From Halonotius sp046719765 (GTDB taxonomy: Archaea > Halobacteriota > Halobacteria > Halobacteriales > Haloferacaceae): a DNA stretch of 64,000 nt. Below the pieces are notes generated by a model. It saw nothing but the letters and a program-made list of their open reading frames with translations, was not told the origin of the DNA and searched no databases. The translations under genes and the position numbers were made by a program. The DNA is taken from positions 62,001 through 126,000 of the forward strand of contig NZ_JABEBY010000004.1 in NCBI RefSeq assembly GCF_046719765.1, written 5' to 3'. Positions 50,764-59,781 of this stretch are shown piece by piece (the stretch's first letter is position 1; each line of letters opens with the position of its first letter).

Positions 50764-53556
50764 ATGAAAATGTGTGGGAGCGTATCCGAGACGGGGTCGA
50801 TGCGTATGACGCGACAATCATTCATCGTCGCCGTTCTCGTGGCGGTGTTTCTCATCGGTGGTGCAGGTGTGGGTGGAGCCAGCGGGGTGAGTGAGACACA
50901 GCCGACAGCACAGCTCGACCATTCAAGCGGCGATGTGTTACCCACCACCGAGGAGACAGCACATTCCGACGATCGGACGATAGCAAGCGTGGACGCCCCG
51001 ACAGAACCCGCAGCGGATCCTTCACAGAAGCGGCCGGATCAGCCGGCTTTCACAGAGCGGGCTGGCGTGATGGCGCGCTCACCACAGACCGGGAGCCCAC
51101 GGGTTTCCCGATCACTGACGGCCGGGCGTCCGCTGACCAGGGGGATTACCCAGTCTCAGATCCTCCAGTTTTGGCGGGAGCCGGCAGCCTTTACGACCGA
51201 GATCAATGCGAGTTCGGTCAGCGCGGGGAACGATCTCACGGCTAACGTGACGATCACCAACACCGGTGATCAGGCGGGTGACACAACGATACAGGTCAGC
51301 GATGAAACAGCCATCCTCAATACGACGACGCTCTCGCTCAGCGGGCAGACGAGTACGACCATTACCGTCACCCGCGAGACCACCGTCGATGATATCGGGA
51401 CGGTCACGCTCACCGCAAACAGTTCGGATACGACCACAACCACGACCGTAAACGTCACCGATCCTGAACCGCCGACGGTTAGTGCTGTCCAGCGAACCCC
51501 GGCGAGAACGAACGATACCGTTCAGATCGCCGCCACCTTTGAGAATGGGAGTGTGCCGATCGAGAGCGCACGGGTGGCTCTTGCAGCCGATTTCACGGCG
51601 TTTACCCACTCACTGCCGGTCGAAACCCCAACCGGTGACAGTGCGGCGACGACCGTGACGTTCAACGTTACTGAACTGCCCGCTGATGGGAACTACACGC
51701 CACAAGCGGTGGCGACAGGGCCAACCGGGCAAACCGACAGCACCACCACCGATCCGGTGACGGTCGATACAACGCCGCCGGAACTTCAGCTTACCACCGC
51801 AAATCTCACCACCAATGGCACTCTGCGGATCGTGCCACGCGAACCGGTTACACTCACCGATAGCGGGATCACGATCACAACCGACACGCGCGCTGATCGA
51901 TCCCCTCGTCCCACCGATATTCCGGACGGCACGATCACAGCCCCCGTCACAATCCCGTTTAATAGCACGGTCGTCGGCAACACCGAGACGTTCACCATCG
52001 AGGTGACCGCAACCGACCGCGTTGGCAATCGGGACACACACACCCTTACCGCAACAGTAACAAACCATACGCTCTCAGCGGATGGAACCGCTCGGATCGA
52101 CCCAACGGATGACACCACGATCAGCGTTCCCGCAGATGACTCGCTTGACCGCCGTGATCTGACCACCGTGGTACAACGCAGCGACACAGCACCGCCGGGC
52201 ACAAACCTCACCCCCGCACAGGTGGGCGGTGGCTTCCGCACCATCACGACGAGTGGGCTCACAGCGTCGACACCCAGGAACGTGACCGTCCAGTTTGCGG
52301 TAGCTGAGATACACCAGGACACGGTTGACACCTTCGAAAACAGCAGTCTGCGCGTTCTCACATCGGCTGCCGACGAGCGTGCGTACCAGCCAGTTGAAAC
52401 AACGTACAACCCTGCCAATCACACCGTCACAGCGACGGTAAACGACGTGGGTCAGTTCGCTGTTGCCGGTATCGATACAACGGAACCGTCGGTGACGCGC
52501 ACAGCCGTCGCTCCATCTTGGACCGTCGCGCCGACAGCGGACGCTGTCAACGTCTCCTATGAGTACACAGACGCCGAAACAGGGATAGACCTGACACAGA
52601 CAACACTGACCGCGGCTGTTGCCTCGGAGCGAAACCAGACCACCATCGGCCGGAATGCCGCATGGATTGCGATCGATCAGCTACGCGGTGGTGAGACGAT
52701 CCCTGTGGTGTTGACGGTCACCGACAACGCTGGCAATAGCCACACACAGACTGACGTCATCAGTGTCGCTCCCGATGGCGGTGACCCCCCATCGGTTGAT
52801 CAGCTTCGCAGCAGCCTCCGGTTGGTCACGCCGGAACACCGCACTGGGCTCCCGCTTTCGGCTGCCGAACCCCAGCAGGACGGGCTTGTTCTTGCGACCG
52901 ACAACGCCGAGACGGTTGATCGGCTCAGGTTTAGCCAGGAATCACTCAGCGGACGTGTTGTGGTGACAGAGTACGGTGCTCCGCCACAGAGCATCGCCGA
53001 TGCTCTCACCGAGTCCGCCGCACAGGATATCGACAGCATCGAGACCGGACGCGCGTACGGTGAACAGGGTGCCAATATCGAGCTGATTTCGGTGGCGAAT
53101 ATCACGCCGACGACCGAGGGGACAGACGACGCCGCAGCGACAGTCGCGTTCACTGTCGACAACAGCAGCGTCACACACCCTGAACGGCTCGGTGTGCTCA
53201 CAGCGACCAATCCGGCCCAAACACAGCAACCGGAATGGCGGCTGCAAAAGCCAACGATCCACGCGAACGGCACCGATGAGATTCGGCTACAGGTGGCCGT
53301 CGATTCGTTCTCGCTGTTTGCGATCGTTGACACAGCGTTTGAGATACAACCCGAAGCGACAGGCGATGCGGACACGACGGCTGCTGCGGCCGATCGCACC
53401 GATATCCAGCAGCCACTACTCGTCCTCGTCTCGGCTGTACTCATCGTTGGACTCCTGATATCTGCTCCGTTTGCCCGACGGCTGCGGCGCGCTACCGAGG
53501 AGGACATCGATCCTGAGGAAACAGAGTTTGAATGGGATCCACTGGAGGACTCATAA
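50764..53556 (+). CDS. Large surface glycoprotein with CARDB/Ig-like and PGF-pre-PGF-type domains
   Basis: 930 residues. A signal peptide (TRQSFIVAVLVAVFLIGG) is followed by a Pro/Ser-rich 110-residue stretch and a CARDB-like domain (FTTEINASSVSAGNDLTANV, TNTGDQAGDTTIQVSD). Ig-like Thr-rich domains with many N-x-S/T sequons come next, then a PGF-pre-PGF-like region (about 660-860). A single TM helix (LLVLVSAVLIVGLLISAPFA) and a short charged tail end the protein. Likely exposed and N-glycosylated. Alternative starts at 50800 and 50806 remove the first 12-14 residues and may be correct. Confidence 0.78.
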   Translation: MKMCGSVSETGSMRMTRQSFIVAVLVAVFLIGGAGVGGASGVSETQPTAQLDHSSGDVLPTTEETAHSDDRTIASVDAPTEPAADPSQKRPDQPAFTERAGVMARSPQTGSPRVSRSLTAGRPLTRGITQSQILQFWREPAAFTTEINASSVSAGNDLTANVTITNTGDQAGDTTIQVSDETAILNTTTLSLSGQTSTTITVTRETTVDDIGTVTLTANSSDTTTTTTVNVTDPEPPTVSAVQRTPARTNDTVQIAATFENGSVPIESARVALAADFTAFTHSLPVETPTGDSAATTVTFNVTELPADGNYTPQAVATGPTGQTDSTTTDPVTVDTTPPELQLTTANLTTNGTLRIVPREPVTLTDSGITITTDTRADRSPRPTDIPDGTITAPVTIPFNSTVVGNTETFTIEVTATDRVGNRDTHTLTATVTNHTLSADGTARIDPTDDTTISVPADDSLDRRDLTTVVQRSDTAPPGTNLTPAQVGGGFRTITTSGLTASTPRNVTVQFAVAEIHQDTVDTFENSSLRVLTSAADERAYQPVETTYNPANHTVTATVNDVGQFAVAGIDTTEPSVTRTAVAPSWTVAPTADAVNVSYEYTDAETGIDLTQTTLTAAVASERNQTTIGRNAAWIAIDQLRGGETIPVVLTVTDNAGNSHTQTDVISVAPDGGDPPSVDQLRSSLRLVTPEHRTGLPLSAAEPQQDGLVLATDNAETVDRLRFSQESLSGRVVVTEYGAPPQSIADALTESAAQDIDSIETGRAYGEQGANIELISVANITPTTEGTDDAAATVAFTVDNSSVTHPERLGVLTATNPAQTQQPEWRLQKPTIHANGTDEIRLQVAVDSFSLFAIVDTAFEIQPEATGDADTTAAAADRTDIQQPLLVLVSAVLIVGLLISAPFARRLRRATEEDIDPEETEFEWDPLEDS

Positions 53557-53709
53557 CCGCTTTCGAGTGATACTCACGCGTGCGTTACACCCCCACCTCT
53601 CACCGCTAAACCGACCCCCGCTTGTTTGCGTTGTCTGATCGATCACACCAGCCGATTTGCGACCTCTGCATCGATCACAGCAGTCCGTCCCGAAGCCACC
53701 TTCGCCGAC

Positions 53710-54981
53710 TCAGTAGTCTTCGAGCACCGCCTGCGCCGCCGCCCGCCCGCTTGCCATCGCGCCCTGAATCGACGACCACTCGGTGTACTCCCCGGCCAGA
53801 TAGGTGCGTCGCCCGCCATCCCGCACGTCCGGCAGCGACTCGTGGACACCGGGCGGCTGGGCGAACTGTGCAAACGGAATCCGATCGGTTCGCAGGGGTT
53901 CGAGCCCCGCGAAACGCCGCTCGGGATACCACGCCGACAGTGTCTCGCGGGTCTGGGCGGCTAACTGCTGGCTGTCGGTTTCGAGGGCGTCGTCGCCGAG
54001 AAACGTCGCGTTCAGCAGCAACGCGTCGTCGGGGGCGTACTCGGGGGCCACCGTCGACATCGGGACGACGGTGTTCGGCGCACTGTCGCCGGCGTTCAAC
54101 AGCAGTCGCCTGCCGGTGTCGAGATCGTCGGCGTCGGGCAGCCGATAATGTTGGGTGACACAGCCGACCCCCTCGGTCGGGATCGAGTCACAGCCGGTGA
54201 GTCTGGCGGCCGGCCGCGCCCCGGTGGCAACGACGACGGCGTCGACCGCGCGGCGATCGCTGTCGGTGACGACGACCGCGTGGCGGCGCTTTTGTTTGAG
54301 CTCGGTGACCGCCTCACCGGTGGTGATCGTCGCCCCGGCGTCGGCCGCGGCAGCGGCGAGTTGCTGGGCGATTGCGCCCATCCCCTCGGCCGGCACCGCG
54401 CTGTCGCCGTCGCTGAGGGCCTTGAACGTGTACTCGAAGACGCGCTTCGAGGTCGACAGCGACCGATCCAGCGTGATCCCGCCGTAAAACGGCGCGATGA
54501 AGTTGTTGCTGTACTGCTCGGAAAACCCCCACTCACGAAGCCACTCGCGGATCGACGTGTCGGGTCGCCGGAGAAGCTCGTCGTAGGATCGCGTCCCGAG
54601 ATCCTGTCGGAGTGCGAGCGTCCGCAGCTTGTCGGTTGTGGTGACCTCGTCGGTGCGGAGGCTGGCGAGGGCGGCACCCGGATCGCCCAGCGGATCGGCC
54701 AACACCGATCGTTTGCCGGGGCGAGCGATCGTTGCCCCGGGCGAAAACCGCCGAAGGTCGAGGGCCGCGAGATCAAGCTCTCGTTGGACGGCCGGGTAGG
54801 CGGTGAACAGCACCTGAAAGCCCCGATCCAGCGTATAGCCGTCGTCGGTGTTGGTCGTGACCCGGCCGCCAACCGTCTCGTTGGCCTCATACAGCGTGAC
54901 AGCCGCGCCGCCGTCCGCCAGATGCCGGGCGGCGACCAACCCGGCGAGCCCACCGCCGATAACGACAACAGAACGGCTCAT
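53710..54981 (-). CDS. FAD-dependent amine-oxidase/desaturase-like oxidoreductase
   Basis: 423 residues. The FAD-binding start SRSVVVIGGGLAGLVAARHL is followed by LYEANETVGGRVTT, the motif of carotenoid desaturase and amine oxidase relatives. The C-terminus has TYLAGEYTEWSSIQGAMASG for FAD contact. A bisretinoid or carotenoid role is possible but unproven; a desaturase partner is not present. Confidence 0.85.
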   Translation of the reverse strand: MSRSVVVIGGGLAGLVAARHLADGGAAVTLYEANETVGGRVTTNTDDGYTLDRGFQVLFTAYPAVQRELDLAALDLRRFSPGATIARPGKRSVLADPLGDPGAALASLRTDEVTTTDKLRTLALRQDLGTRSYDELLRRPDTSIREWLREWGFSEQYSNNFIAPFYGGITLDRSLSTSKRVFEYTFKALSDGDSAVPAEGMGAIAQQLAAAAADAGATITTGEAVTELKQKRRHAVVVTDSDRRAVDAVVVATGARPAARLTGCDSIPTEGVGCVTQHYRLPDADDLDTGRRLLLNAGDSAPNTVVPMSTVAPEYAPDDALLLNATFLGDDALETDSQQLAAQTRETLSAWYPERRFAGLEPLRTDRIPFAQFAQPPGVHESLPDVRDGGRRTYLAGEYTEWSSIQGAMASGRAAAQAVLEDY

Positions 54982-55038
54982 ACCATCCCTTGTAGCGGGG
55001 GGTACAAAGAAGCATCCTCCCCCCTGAGAGGAAGGGTT

Positions 55039-56031
55039 CTACCCCCCAAGGGCGTCGATCCACGCGACCGTCTGCTCAAGGGTTTGGGTGTTGGCCATTA
55101 GTTCGAGATGGGAGACACCATCGAGCAGCGACAGCTCGTGGCCCTCGGTGTCGGCAAGCAACGACTCGTAGGCCGCCGGTGCTACCGCCTCGTCGTCGTT
55201 GCCGACAAGCGTCAGTGTCGGCTGGCCGATCTCGGTGATCGCGGTATGCTCGTCGGGCACCAACTCGACCGCAAGCCGGAACGTGTACGACAGCGTTTCC
55301 GCGCCGTAGCGCGCGGACTCGGGCATCTCATACCGGAGCACCTCGGTGTCGTTGTACACCCCGATCCCAAGCCCGTTGAGCGTGCCGGCCAACAGCATCG
55401 ATTGGGCGTTGAACTCCTGCCAGCCGCCGAAGGCCCGTTGGGTCGTCGGGGTGAGCAGCCGCCCGAGATGCGGGGCCAACAGCAGATACGCGTCGGCGAG
55501 GCTGTCACCCAGCGGATCAGCCCCGATCCGGGTCGCAAACCCCCCGCCGGCTCCGTGACCGCCGATGATGACCGTCCCGAACTCATCGAGTGGCTCGGGT
55601 CGCTGCAGGCCGTTTGCAGTGTTGACGACCGCTTCAAGGTCATCGGTGAGCTGGCCGACGTAGTCGGTATCACCCCGCCGGATCGGCTCGGGGCCGTGGC
55701 CGCGGATGTCGGGCGTAATGACGTGGGCGACCCCAGTGTCAGCGATCGCCGATGCCAGCGGCCGGAGCATCCGGCTGTCGAGGGTGGCGTTATGGAACAG
55801 GATCAGCACCGTATCCGGATCGCCCTCGGCGAGATACTCCCGAAACACCGGTTTTTGCGTGCCCGCTGTGGTCTCTTTCAGTGGCGGCGCGGTCTCCCAC
55901 TCGATCTGATCGAGCACCGAATAGTCAACCGTCCCCTCCGGTGGCTCGCCGCGAAGACAGCCGGCTGTCCCGCCAAGGAGGGCGGTTGTCCCACCGGCAA
56001 GCGCGTGTCGTCGGGTGAGGCGGGGAGCCAT
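55039..56031 (-). CDS. Alpha/beta-hydrolase-like lipoprotein without nucleophile Ser
   Basis: 330 residues. Tat lipoprotein signal: RRHALAGGTTALLG, lipobox near GGTAGCL. The fold is alpha/beta hydrolase (VLILFHNATLDSRMLRPLA, TPDIRGHGPEP) and the catalytic His is kept near the end (LDGVSHLELM). The nucleophile elbow, normally G-x-S-x-G, reads G158-H-G160-A-G, so the Ser is Gly160. It may be non-catalytic, or a distant paralog. The start at MAPRLTRR is selected for the signal. Confidence 0.75.
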   Translation of the reverse strand: MAPRLTRRHALAGGTTALLGGTAGCLRGEPPEGTVDYSVLDQIEWETAPPLKETTAGTQKPVFREYLAEGDPDTVLILFHNATLDSRMLRPLASAIADTGVAHVITPDIRGHGPEPIRRGDTDYVGQLTDDLEAVVNTANGLQRPEPLDEFGTVIIGGHGAGGGFATRIGADPLGDSLADAYLLLAPHLGRLLTPTTQRAFGGWQEFNAQSMLLAGTLNGLGIGVYNDTEVLRYEMPESARYGAETLSYTFRLAVELVPDEHTAITEIGQPTLTLVGNDDEAVAPAAYESLLADTEGHELSLLDGVSHLELMANTQTLEQTVAWIDALGG

Positions 56032-56176
56032 CGGGCTGTGATAGGTCACCGGCCACATAATAGCTTGCTATCAGGTGCCACACAGCGACCTGTGCTCCCG
56101 GTCGGTGACGAATCCCAGATCACGGCTCCGCGATGGCGACGGGAAGGGCTTAGGGCGTCGGTCACCAACGCCGGGT

Positions 56177-57403
56177 ATGGAATCAACAGGGGCTGTCCGG
56201 GGGCTCCGGTGTCCGGTGTGTGAGACAACCCACCCGCTTGCTGCCGATCAGGGCTGTCCGGACTGTGGTGCCGCCTGTACTGTCGACTACGACTACAGCG
56301 CGATCGATGCCGCCGGGGTCGGTGGCGGATCCACCTCCGGCGAGAGCGATGCGGCAGCCGAGGCGAAACACCCGCCAGGCCAGTGGCGGTACGACGCGCT
56401 GTTGCCCTTTGACGCTGCCGACGCTGTCACCGCCGGCGAGGGCGACACGCCGCTTGTCGCCGCCGATCGGCTGGCCGACGAACTCGGCGTCGAGGGCGTC
56501 TACATCAAAGACGAAAGCAGAAATCCAACGGGGACGGTCTACGACCGCGGGATGAGCGTGGCCGCGACCGCGATCGCGGCGCGGGACGATCCCGAGGCTG
56601 TCGAACCGGTCGCGCTGGCGACGACCGGCAACAGCGGGCAGTCGGCGGCGGCGTATCTCGGCCGGCTCGGCCTCCGATCGTACGCCTTCGTCCCCTCGCG
56701 GTCGGCGTTTTCCAACAAGGCGATGATCAACGTCCACGGCGGGGAGATGCAGGTCGTCGGCGGGCGGTATTCGGATGCCGCCGACGCTGTCGACGAGCAG
56801 TTGGCCGGCGACTACTACTCGCTGCAGGAGTTTACGACGCCGTACCGACAGGAGGGCGCAAAGACGCTGGCCTTCGAGCTGTATGCCGATCTCGGCGAGG
56901 TTCCGGATGTCGTCTTCGTCCCGACAAGCACCGGCGAGCTGGTCGTCGGTGTTGCCGCCGGCTTCGAGGAACTGGTTACTGTCGGCGTTGCCGACGAGAC
57001 GCCGACGCTGGTCACCGTCCAGCCAACGGGCTGTGCGCCGATCGCCACCGCCATCGAGAGCGGCGCGAGCGACCCCGAGCCGTGGGCGGTGCCGGATACG
57101 ATCGTCGGCGAGTTGGAGGTGCCCGACCCCGCCGGCGGCCCGCAGGCCGTCGCCGCCGTCGAGCGACTCGATGGGGCGGCTGTCACCGTCGACGACGACG
57201 AGATCCTCGAATCGGCGGTTGCCGTCGCCAGCAACGAGGTCATCGAGATGGGTGCGGCCGGCGGCGCGGCCCCCGCGGGTGCGTGGCGGTACGCCGACGA
57301 AGATGGCTTCGACGGCGACGAGACGGTGGTGTTGCTCAACACCGAATCCGGCACCAAGACGCCGGACATCCTTCGCAGTCATCTGATGGGCCCCGGTGGA
57401 TAG
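56177..57403 (+). CDS. Threonine-synthase-like PLP-fold protein missing the PLP lysine
   Basis: 408 residues. A zinc ribbon (C12-x2-C15 ... C27-x2-C30) precedes the fold type II core, as in archaeal ThrC. The ATTGNSGQSAAAYLGR and GELVVGVAAGFEEL segments fit. The loop that carries the Schiff-base Lys, NPTGSFKDRG in threonine synthases, reads NPTGTVYDRG: Lys is Tyr122. The preceding K111 is not the Schiff-base Lys. So it probably does not form a normal internal aldimine; function uncertain. A sister ThrC is not in the window. Confidence 0.8.
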   Translation: MESTGAVRGLRCPVCETTHPLAADQGCPDCGAACTVDYDYSAIDAAGVGGGSTSGESDAAAEAKHPPGQWRYDALLPFDAADAVTAGEGDTPLVAADRLADELGVEGVYIKDESRNPTGTVYDRGMSVAATAIAARDDPEAVEPVALATTGNSGQSAAAYLGRLGLRSYAFVPSRSAFSNKAMINVHGGEMQVVGGRYSDAADAVDEQLAGDYYSLQEFTTPYRQEGAKTLAFELYADLGEVPDVVFVPTSTGELVVGVAAGFEELVTVGVADETPTLVTVQPTGCAPIATAIESGASDPEPWAVPDTIVGELEVPDPAGGPQAVAAVERLDGAAVTVDDDEILESAVAVASNEVIEMGAAGGAAPAGAWRYADEDGFDGDETVVLLNTESGTKTPDILRSHLMGPGG

Positions 57404-57425
57404 TCGCCGGAACGCGCCACACCCT

Positions 57426-57478
57426 GGTAGCTATTTGCTGCCGGAGCGACAGCACGCCCCGGTAGCTATTTGCCGCCG
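57426..57478 (+). promoter_or_regulatory. Duplicated promoter core before sirR
   Basis: GGTAGCTATTTGCTGCCG (57426-57443) is repeated as GGTAGCTATTTGCCGCCG (57461-57478), one mismatch, 35 bp apart. The CTATTT in the right copy is about 27-31 bp before the ATG at 57496 and acts as TATA box. The left copy may be a second start site or a regulator-binding site. Confidence 0.5.
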
Positions 57479-57495
57479 ACACCGCTAGTCCCTGT

Positions 57496-58170
57496 ATGTT
57501 CAGCGACACCATGGAGGATTACCTGAAGGCGATCTACGTCCTTCAGACCGAGCGTGGCCCGCCGGTGTCGACCTCGGCGATCGCGGAGTATCTTGAGAAG
57601 ACGCCGCCGACGGTCACCAGCATGGTGAGTTCGCTGGCCGACCACGGCCTCATCGACCACGAGAAGTACAAGGGCGTCGAGCTAACCGAGGAAGGTGAGA
57701 CGGTTGCCCTCGAAGTTATCCGCCACCACCGCCTACTTGAGACCTATCTCACCGAACATCTCGACTACGACTGGCACGAGGTTCACGAGGAGGCCGACGC
57801 CTTAGAACACCACATCTCCGAGGAGTTTGAACGCCGCGTCGCCGAAGCGCTCGATAATCCCACTGTTGACCCCCACGGCGACCCGATCCCGGGCGTCGAT
57901 CTCGACCCGATCGAGGGCGACGACGCCGACCGCCTCACCGAGTTCGAGGCCGGCGACCACGTCGTCGTCAGCCGCGTCAGCGACCGCGATGAGGACGAAC
58001 TCACGTATCTCGAAAACGCCGGCATCACCCCCGGAACCGAGCTCGAACTCACCGATATCGCACCGTTTGGGATGGTGACTGTCGTCACCTCCGACGGCGA
58101 CGAACAGAGCCTGCCTGAATCCGTTGCGCGCTCGATCCGTGTTGAACCAGTCGACGAGGCTGTGGCGTAG
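57496..58170 (+). CDS. sirR: DtxR/SirR-family metal-responsive regulator
   Basis: 224 residues. N-terminal HTH (MEDYLKAIYVLQTERG, VSTSAIAEYLEKTPPTVTSM), a metal-binding dimer domain with HEVHEEADALEHHISEEFERR, and a C-terminal SH3/FeoA-like domain (FEAGDHVVVSRVSDRD onward). It uses Fe2+ or Mn2+ as corepressor on transporter genes. The ZIP transporter at 11854, with palindromes in its promoter, is a natural target candidate (inference). Confidence 0.92.
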   Translation: MFSDTMEDYLKAIYVLQTERGPPVSTSAIAEYLEKTPPTVTSMVSSLADHGLIDHEKYKGVELTEEGETVALEVIRHHRLLETYLTEHLDYDWHEVHEEADALEHHISEEFERRVAEALDNPTVDPHGDPIPGVDLDPIEGDDADRLTEFEAGDHVVVSRVSDRDEDELTYLENAGITPGTELELTDIAPFGMVTVVTSDGDEQSLPESVARSIRVEPVDEAVA

Positions 58171-58232
58171 CTCCGTCTTCTGTTCTGTCTCTTCATTCGT
58201 GTCGAACCCCGAGTGGCTACGTCGACCCGCGA

Positions 58233-58991
58233 TCAGTGATCGGCGACAAGTTCGAGGCCGTCATCGGTGTCGACGACAGCGAGCCCGTGGTCGTGGACGA
58301 ACGTCGCGGTTCGCTCGGGGACGATCCGTTCGGCGGACACCCGGGCCCGGAGCTCCGGAAGCAGCGTGCGGAGATCCGCGCCGGTTTCGATGACCGGCGA
58401 GGAACGGAGAAACGCGATCGATAGATCGGCGTCGGCCGCTCGGTCGGCAAGGCGTTGGAGTTCGATACCCTCGAAGCTCTCGGCGAAATCGATCGGCTCG
58501 GTGAAGCCGGCGTAGTAAACCCGCCCCTCGGTCGTCGGGCCGAGAACTACGTCGTTGGTGCGGAGCTTCATCGCCGCCTCGTCGATCATCGTCCGCGACA
58601 ACAGCGGGGCCGTCCCACGGATAACAGCCACCGATGCTGCGTCCTCCTCACGAAGGAGATGCGTGACGGTGTTGCCTGCCCGCGCCGAAAACGTCGAGCC
58701 AACCTGCGGTTCAAACCGCACGTCCCCGGAGTCCTCAAGCGCGTCGGCAACGACGGCGCGAAGCTCGGCAACCGGCTCGGTGTCGGTTTGGTGGGCGTCC
58801 GGCAGCTGGTCGGATTCCGGATAGTTGATCAGTAGTTCCGCGCCCGAACGGTCGATGGCGCGGATCGTATCAACAAGGCTTGCCTCGTAGAGCTCGGCGG
58901 CCGCCGCACTCGACAGCGGGCTCGTCTCCGAAAGCGCGGGCAACACCAGCCCCTCACGTGGCGGCAACGCCATCACGGCGATCACGGTCAT
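58233..58991 (-). CDS. DUF2064-like nucleotidyltransferase/glycosyltransferase-fold protein
   Basis: 252 residues with a GT-A-like core; segments AVIRGTAPLLSRTMIDEAAM and VVLGPTTEGRVYYAGF match the DUF2064 (TIGR04282) pattern G-S-D-x-P ... D-V-V-L-G-P. The first aspartate in the usual G-x-D-x-P is Gly-Thr-Ala-Pro here. Enzymatic role unknown. It converges with sirR. Confidence 0.7.
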   Translation of the reverse strand: MTVIAVMALPPREGLVLPALSETSPLSSAAAAELYEASLVDTIRAIDRSGAELLINYPESDQLPDAHQTDTEPVAELRAVVADALEDSGDVRFEPQVGSTFSARAGNTVTHLLREEDAASVAVIRGTAPLLSRTMIDEAAMKLRTNDVVLGPTTEGRVYYAGFTEPIDFAESFEGIELQRLADRAADADLSIAFLRSSPVIETGADLRTLLPELRARVSAERIVPERTATFVHDHGLAVVDTDDGLELVADH

Positions 58992-59067
58992 GTCTTCCGC
59001 TCAGGGCGGCGGCGTCTTGAACACGGTGATCCCGGCCGGGCGCGGTGACCCCTCTCGGTGAGCGTTG

Positions 59068-59703
59068 TCACCGACTCTGCCGGCCCTTTGTCTGGCGATA
59101 ATCCCGCGAAAATACGTTCTCGGTCATATGCTCGATGAAAGCCTCGCTGTCGGCGTCGGTCTGCTCGTCGAGTTCGAGCATCGGCACCAGTTCGAACCCG
59201 CGGCCGCGAACCGTCGTCGCGTGTATCTCCTCGATATCGAAGCTCTCCGGCGACTTTGTCGTGTACTCCATCGCCAGCGATTCGATTACCCGCTGGCCGA
59301 TCGGGACGATGATCTGGGGGTTCATCATCCGGATCTCGGCGTTGAGATACGGCTCGCAGGTGTCGATCTCGCTTTTGCTTGGCTCACGATCCGGGTGTCG
59401 ACAGCGCGTCAGATAGGTGCAAAAGGCGTTCTGCATGTCCGGCTTGGCGGCGTCTGGCTCCGAGCGGACGAAGCCGAGTTCGCCGAGAATCCACTGGAGG
59501 CGGCGGCCGGCGTCGTCGCCGGTGAAGGGGATTCCCGTCGTGTCGGCCCCCTCGCTTGGGCGTTCGGCGATGAAGATGAACTCGCCGCCGACATCGCCGT
59601 AGCCGTGGACAACGTTGGTGCGTTCATCGCAGAGCCCCGGACAGTTGGTGCACTGCTCGTCCATGCCGAAGGGGTTCTCTAATTGGGGCTGGTGGGCGTC
59701 CAC
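59068..59703 (-). CDS. FeS uracil-DNA glycosylase family protein
   Basis: 211 residues of the UDG fold with four cysteines for a 4Fe-4S cluster (C-x2-C at CTNCPGLC, then C and C in NAFCTYLTRC to IDTCEPYL). The product would excise uracil from DNA. The first catalytic motif is AERPSEGADTTGIPF rather than the family 4 GEAPG, and the C-terminal HPS-type motif is not evident. Start is GTG with an internal ATG 39 bp later as alternative. Confidence 0.7.
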   Translation of the reverse strand: MDAHQPQLENPFGMDEQCTNCPGLCDERTNVVHGYGDVGGEFIFIAERPSEGADTTGIPFTGDDAGRRLQWILGELGFVRSEPDAAKPDMQNAFCTYLTRCRHPDREPSKSEIDTCEPYLNAEIRMMNPQIIVPIGQRVIESLAMEYTTKSPESFDIEEIHATTVRGRGFELVPMLELDEQTDADSEAFIEHMTENVFSRDYRQTKGRQSR

Positions 59704-59781
59704 ACCGGATCGTGGGGATCTGTAGATAAAATACCCCGGATGGTTGGCCCGCCGAGCCGAGACAACGAGCGTCGACCGCGA

